Source: Gavia stellata
Lineage: Eukaryota; Chordata; Aves; Gaviiformes; Gaviidae
DNA: 64,000 nt
Direction: 5' to 3'
Assembly (NCBI RefSeq): GCF_030936135.1
Contig: NC_082598.1
Coordinates: forward strand, 9,862,687-9,926,686
The position numbers and the translations under genes are program-made. The notes under the pieces were generated by a model that did no database searches, was not told the DNA's origin, and was given only the letters and a program-made list of their open reading frames with translations. This document shows, piece after piece, positions 60,401 to 64,000 of the stretch. Numbering within the stretch: position 1 is the first letter of the stretch; each line of letters opens with the position of its first letter.

Positions 60401-62804
60401 TCCAGAGCACAGTCCAGCCCACAGACACCACGTGAGGGAGTGGGCAAGGAGGAGGATGTGAGCAGCCATCTCCTCTCTTCCTCCTTGATGGGCTCCTGTG
60501 AGATAACCAAGTGTGCCTCAGCCAGAAGCATCATGGCTGTGGTGAGTCAAAGGCGCTGGTCCTGGAAAGGATACACCTCCAAAATCAACATCCAGTGCTT
60601 CGCAGCTGGCAGGGCAGGGCTGCGCCGGGGGAAGAGGACGGGCTCTGCTGCAAGGGCCAGCTGCTACAGAGACACACTATGGCTGTGAATCTTCCATTAA
60701 ACTTTGCAAGATGCTCGATGGATTTTAATGCAGTTTTAGTAAAACAGTGAAAAACAGTACAATCGGTATTATCAGCTCATACACCCACAGTGCTGGAGGA
60801 GGGGGTTGTTAAAAAAAAATTAAAATTACAAGAGTCCTTCGCACCAATACGTTAGGTAACTACAACTGTACACACCTCATCTGCTTTTGTGAACATCTCT
60901 TTGCACACACAAGGATCTTGCACTAATTTGCAGGTTCTCACCAGGAATAATAAAATCTGGCTTGAAGTATAGTGTAACTGTCGGAGGTACAGCAAGCAGC
61001 AGCAGTTACAAATACTAGTTGTATAATCACAAGACATACCTTGCAGTTTACCGATTTTGACCTTGAGATGGCAGAGAAAGAAAAGGTAGCAAGGCAAATA
61101 CTATATGGTCCAGCTACTACAAAGATACAACACAGAACTGAAAGTGACAACAGAGATTGAACAATTAATAGATCCTTCTTCTGCCCCTGCATCTGCTGCA
61201 AATGTTGCTGTGCCTCATTTACTATGCTGCTTAACATGTTAAGGCAGAGCAGGGGGAAGAAGAGGCAACTCCATGCTCATGTTATAAAAATGACTGGAAG
61301 AAAAGAAAAAAGTAATAGATTATCGCAAGTCTGTAATGATGGAGCAGAGGAAAAGGAAGAAATGGAAAGATGATGGAAAAAAATGAGAGTGAGAAAGAAG
61401 CACAGTTGGGGCCAAAGATTAGTTTTATTTTTTTAAAGAAGCGTGACCGAAGGACAGAATTTTGCATGAGGTTATTTTCCTGAAGACTCTGTCAGCAGAA
61501 CTTCTGCCAGATGATTTCACTGCCTTAGCCAATGCTCTGTACTCTGCAGCCCAGGCCTGCATTTGTGAGCTTGAGCCTTCCCCAGTTCCTCTCATCTCTA
61601 GGATGACCACGTGGTTATTAGGCAGGGCTATAGTTTACTCATATTACAATTAAACTACAGGAAAGCATGTAGGCATGCAAGGGAAGTGATGGTCTAGCTG
61701 CTACATAACTGCAGCCACAGAACAACACACAAAAAACACTCCACGTGAGTTCAATCTTGTGCCATCAACCATGTTTCACGTATTTAGAAGCATGCATATA
61801 GATTTAAGTCATACTCACACATACACCCCTTGCTTTCTTTGGATGCATGAAACCTGAAAGACCACAAACTACACGAAAAAGAACAGAAAACTACCCAAAA
61901 GAGAGTTTGTCCTGCTGCCTGAATGGTAAGTGAAAGGCAGCGATCCTGCAGGGAGGGTGCCACGGCACTGCTCAGCTGGGGAACCGAAAGCCAGTGCAAA
62001 GATGGGCACCTTTTGCATTCGGCAGCTCTCTGCGTGCACCTTCACAGCAGCGTACCCCAAGAGACTTCCTACAGCTAAAAAGCCCGTCTGCAAACAAACT
62101 CTGACAAGATACAATAGATGGTAAACACTGCCTCCAAAACTGTGCAAACATGAGTTCTTTAAAAATCAGGTCTTCAGGCTCTAATGAATGTCCTTGGTAA
62201 GGAAGTACAGCTTTTCACAGTGCTGCATACACAGAACCAGGGCTGCAGCTCAGGAGTTGCTGATTTCTAGCCCACACATAGCTCTTTGGACAGGACACGT
62301 ACCAGCAAGGAAGCAGACGGAGGTGAAAAATGTAGGTACTTACATGCAAGATGAAAATTAACTGCACTTTAGGCATACTTTAAAAAAAACATAGAATAAC
62401 CCTGTGTGACATATTGTTCCCCAAAAATCATCCATCCTAATCACAAAAGACTCCTGATTGTACTTATAGCATTTAAAACCTCTAGCAAACAGTTGCTGCA
62501 ATCAGATTCTTTATTAGTAACAGTATGGTTAACCAGTTACAGCATTAATCAGTCCAAAGCTAATTATCAGGGGTGTTTCAAAAATAGTACATCAAACAAC
62601 AGAAAAAAAGCCAAATAACATTATACCTATTAGATTTTAGTTGATAACCCCCCCCCAACTTAATAAACTATTCAGTGCAGAATCAAAACAATTTCAACAA
62701 AATATTCTTCAATAAGCATGGCAATTCTAATGTCAGCCGCACATCTTTTAATTTGCTTTTTTCTCAAGACTTACCTATGTTTTTCTAGTTCGTTGTGTGA
62801 TGAC
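36006..62804 (-). CDS. MXD4: MAX dimerization protein 4, exons 3-6 (5' partial)
   Basis: MXD4 (MAD4) is a nuclear bHLH-leucine zipper protein that pairs with MAX, binds CACGTG E-boxes and represses MYC targets through SIN3-HDAC. Coding segments in transcript order are 62804-62775, 40508-40394, 37332-37173 and 36154-36006. They join in phase with GT-AG introns. The product runs [20 protein letters not shown] (basic region and helix 1), [20 protein letters not shown] (loop and helix 2), then the leucine zipper [19 protein letters not shown], and ends in [32 protein letters not shown] is identical to human MXD4 and separates it from MXD1, MXD3 and MXI1. The N-terminal SIN3-interaction domain (exons 1-2) is not in the window. 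Confidence 0.95.
36442..36470. repeat. Poly(A) homopolymer, 29 bases
   Basis: Uninterrupted A-run on the plus strand within an MXD4 intron. I see no SINE or processed gene upstream and no clear flanking duplication. Its true length is liable to sequencing error. Confidence 0.9.
36921..36967. repeat. 20-bp tandem duplication, period 27
   Basis: Copies at 36921-36940 and 36948-36967 differ at two positions. Local duplication in an MXD4 intron. Confidence 0.75.
37173..37332 (-). CDS. MXD4: MXD4 exon 5, leucine zipper
   Basis: An exon of 160 nt between acceptor TCCCTTTAAG and donor GAACAAG|GTAATT. Codes [20 protein letters not shown], then [20 protein letters not shown] and [13 protein letters not shown]. 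Phase 0 in, phase 1 out. Confidence 0.95.
37333..40393 (-). other. MXD4: MXD4 intron 4, 3.1 kb
   Basis: Intron between the HLH and zipper exons. ORFs such as 39527-39901 have no similarity or splice support. No repeat family recognised. Confidence 0.75.
40394..40508 (-). CDS. MXD4: MXD4 exon 4, helix-loop-helix
   Basis: An exon of 115 nt between acceptor AATAATTTCAG and donor ATCAAG|GTAAAA. Codes [20 protein letters not shown] and [18 protein letters not shown], matching human MXD4 except for one residue (M for V in AKMHIK). Confidence 0.97.
44830..45070 (+). mobile_element. Old CR1-like LINE fragment
   Basis: The plus strand reads AACAAGAGACAATGATTGTG, then GATGGACATTAGGAAACTGA, CTAGGGCAGTGGTGCACAAT and CTTGGAGGTTTTTCACGATG. 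This is the pattern of the last part of CR1 ORF2 with many substitutions. No open frame remains. Ends are approximate. Confidence 0.65.
45210..46330. other. Unassigned stretch with ORFs on both strands
   Basis: ORFs of 125 codons (45223-45600, plus), 106 codons (45602-45922, minus) and 114 codons (45973-46317, minus) follow one another just beyond the CR1-like fragment. Composition is less AT-rich than its surroundings. I recognise no domain. It may be a decayed transposon or chance. Confidence 0.35.
57205..57345. repeat. Possible ancient amniote interspersed repeat
   Basis: The text GTACCAGGTCAGCAAGACCC, CATCCAGTGCAGCACTCTCC and ATAGTGGCCAAAACTGGATG resembles an old, CR1-linked repeat common in turtles and birds (pattern: ..accaGGTC..CAT-TAG-CCAG-ATCCT..AGTGGCCAA..GATGCTT). 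Decayed, non-coding. Confidence 0.45.
62775..62804 (-). CDS. MXD4: MXD4 exon 3, 30-nt micro-exon
   Basis: Acceptor TTTTTAATAG and donor CATAG|GTAAGT enclose 30 nt that code SSHNELEKH between split arginine codons on both sides. This holds the basic-region residues, including the glutamate that contacts the E-box. Family members share a small exon here. Too short for ORF-based calling. Confidence 0.93.
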   Translation of the reverse strand, partial: VITQRTRKT

Positions 62805-64000
62805 CTATTAAAAAGAGAAAAAAAAAATTAGAGAAAAGGATCAATACCAAGATTTAGCATATTTAAAAGCCAACACCTGCATAAGTTGCAAAAGAGCTCT
62901 CTAAAACATGTATTTATAAGGATTATGAAACAGCTTCGCTGTTAAATTGGTTCACTTTTACATCCCTTAGATACTTAAAGGTATCAACTTAATTTCCATG
63001 AGTAAACCGTGGGTTTGGGGGGGAATTATAATAAATTTGCATTTATTAGCATTCAATAGATTCAGAGACAGAATTGGACATAAAAAAACGAGCAGGTTAG
63101 TAATAAAAACAGCCCACAAGATTTTTATCTGTGAAGAAAAATTATGAGGGGGCAGAAAGTGTTAGAAGATCTAAATGGCAACACGTAAGAGTAATAAGCA
63201 CCCAGAAAGCCAGCTTTCAAGCCCACGGAGAAGCAGCAAGAAAAATCAGCAGCTAACCACTGCTGTTGCTGTTGACATCTTAATGGCAAAAAAAGAGGAA
63301 TCCTCTTAATTCTTCCAAGTCTACAAACAGAAAAAAAAAAAATAAAATCACAGTCCCTGAACTGATCACATCAGTATGCTATTCTCTTCCAATCCACTAT
63401 GATTCGAGATTTTTTTTTTCCCCCGAGATGATGCCTCAGGTTTTTCGCCTTTAGAAGGCAGCCCTAACTTCTTGGAGGATTTTTTTTTTCATTGATTCAG
63501 CTGGAAATATTAATTTTATTTATTTATACAGCTCATTTATCATTTATCCCTCATTTATCCCTAAAATGAAGTTACTGTCGCCACTTCAAAACGAGCAACT
63601 TCCCAGACCTTCACTTTTGCCCAACTGAAAACATTGCCAGTACGTAAGGATCAAAAGATACAAAGGCGGTGGCAGCTTTTACGGCTGGCAGATTACGTCA
63701 AAGCAGCTCTCCTACAACGTGCTGTAACCCTTGCCTGCATCTGGGCATGATGTGCTGACCCAGATGGCTTTGTGGAGGTGTAAGTGCACAGTCCATCGAG
63801 TGAGCAGAGGCATCCCAGGGTGAGAAATTCTTCCTGCACAAATGCACGACCTGCCCAGTGGCAAGCCATTCTGCCTCTCCCCGCACACGTGCATGCAGCT
63901 GGATGCTGTGGTATACTTAGGTGTTACTGATGACAAAAGCATCTCTCCAGCCACAGAAAGGGGAAAAAAGAACACAAAGCTCATGCAAAGAAATAACCAA
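62805..64000 (-). other. MXD4: MXD4 intron 2 (partial)
   Basis: Sequence upstream of exon 3. I searched for the family segment preceding it (GYASVLPFD, GLVRKAPNNR) and did not find it, so exons 1-2 lie right of the window. Runs of T near 63411 and 63481 are the only repeats noticed. Confidence 0.7.

Larger units (their letters stand above)
40509..62774 (-). other. MXD4: MXD4 intron 3, 22.3 kb
   Basis: A single long intron between the 30-nt basic-region exon and the HLH exon. It holds a CR1-like fragment near 44.8-45.1 kb, an ancient repeat near 57.2-57.3 kb, an AC-repeat near 42505-42518, homopolymer runs near 50850-50868 and 52170-52203, and several ORFs of 90-184 codons without support. 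No nested gene or RNA is recognised. Stretches inside not listed separately showed nothing I can name. Confidence 0.75.

Noticed and set aside
60275-60688. 137-codon plus-strand ORF in the MXD4 intron
   Set aside because: Low-complexity Ser/Arg-rich peptide in a GC-richer patch, with overlapping frames on the other strand and no similarity.
1-64000. tRNA, rRNA, snoRNA, CRISPR, operon-type or viral systems
   Set aside because: Read on both strands; nothing with the needed boxes, repeats or proteins was seen. The window is ordinary vertebrate genic DNA, and I found no support for a novel system.

Overview
This is vertebrate nuclear DNA: AT-rich, intron-rich, with GT-AG spliced genes, one CpG-island promoter and remnants of CR1-type LINEs whose 3' ends carry the 8-bp-type tail typical of birds and reptiles. 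Gene order and protein similarity (POLN - HAUS3 - MXD4, all on the minus strand) match the amniote segment orthologous to human chromosome 4p16.3. A bird is the most likely source. I cannot name the species. Identifications come from remembered human protein families; no search was run.

Layout, left to right. Positions 1-14037 hold the 5' half of POLN (DNA polymerase nu), minus strand, as six coding exons rebuilt from splice sites, reading phase and similarity. The catalytic polymerase half lies beyond the left edge. Positions 16696-22769 hold a complete HAUS3 (augmin subunit 3), minus strand: four coding exons, 608 codons plus stop, with a strong acceptor in the 5' UTR and two upstream ORFs. 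A CpG island at about 23930-24800 holds a probable shared non-coding first exon (donor after 24203) and CRE, E-box, GC-box and NRF1-like sites. HAUS3 therefore sits between the promoter and the POLN start codon, as in mammals.

Positions 24800-33300 are intergenic and rich in dead repeats: a CR1 3' end, a long ancient CR1/L3-like copy at about 25000-26420, another CR1 at 29981-30222 and a TTTTG microsatellite. Positions 36006-62804 hold exons 3-6 of MXD4 (MAX dimerization protein 4), minus strand, with a probable long 3' UTR down to about 33340. One MXD4 intron is 22.3 kb and contains only repeats and unsupported ORFs. The first two MXD4 coding exons (SIN3-interaction domain) lie beyond the right edge.

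Functionally, HAUS3 works in spindle microtubule branching, POLN in DNA damage tolerance, and MXD4 in transcriptional repression of MYC/MAX targets. They are neighbours, not a pathway. I found no tRNA, rRNA, CRISPR, intact mobile element or novel gene system. The points most worth checking are the HAUS3/POLN shared-promoter arrangement, a predicted 47-nt POLN exon, HAUS3 upstream ORFs, an acidic codon repeat in HAUS3, and a few unexplained ORFs.
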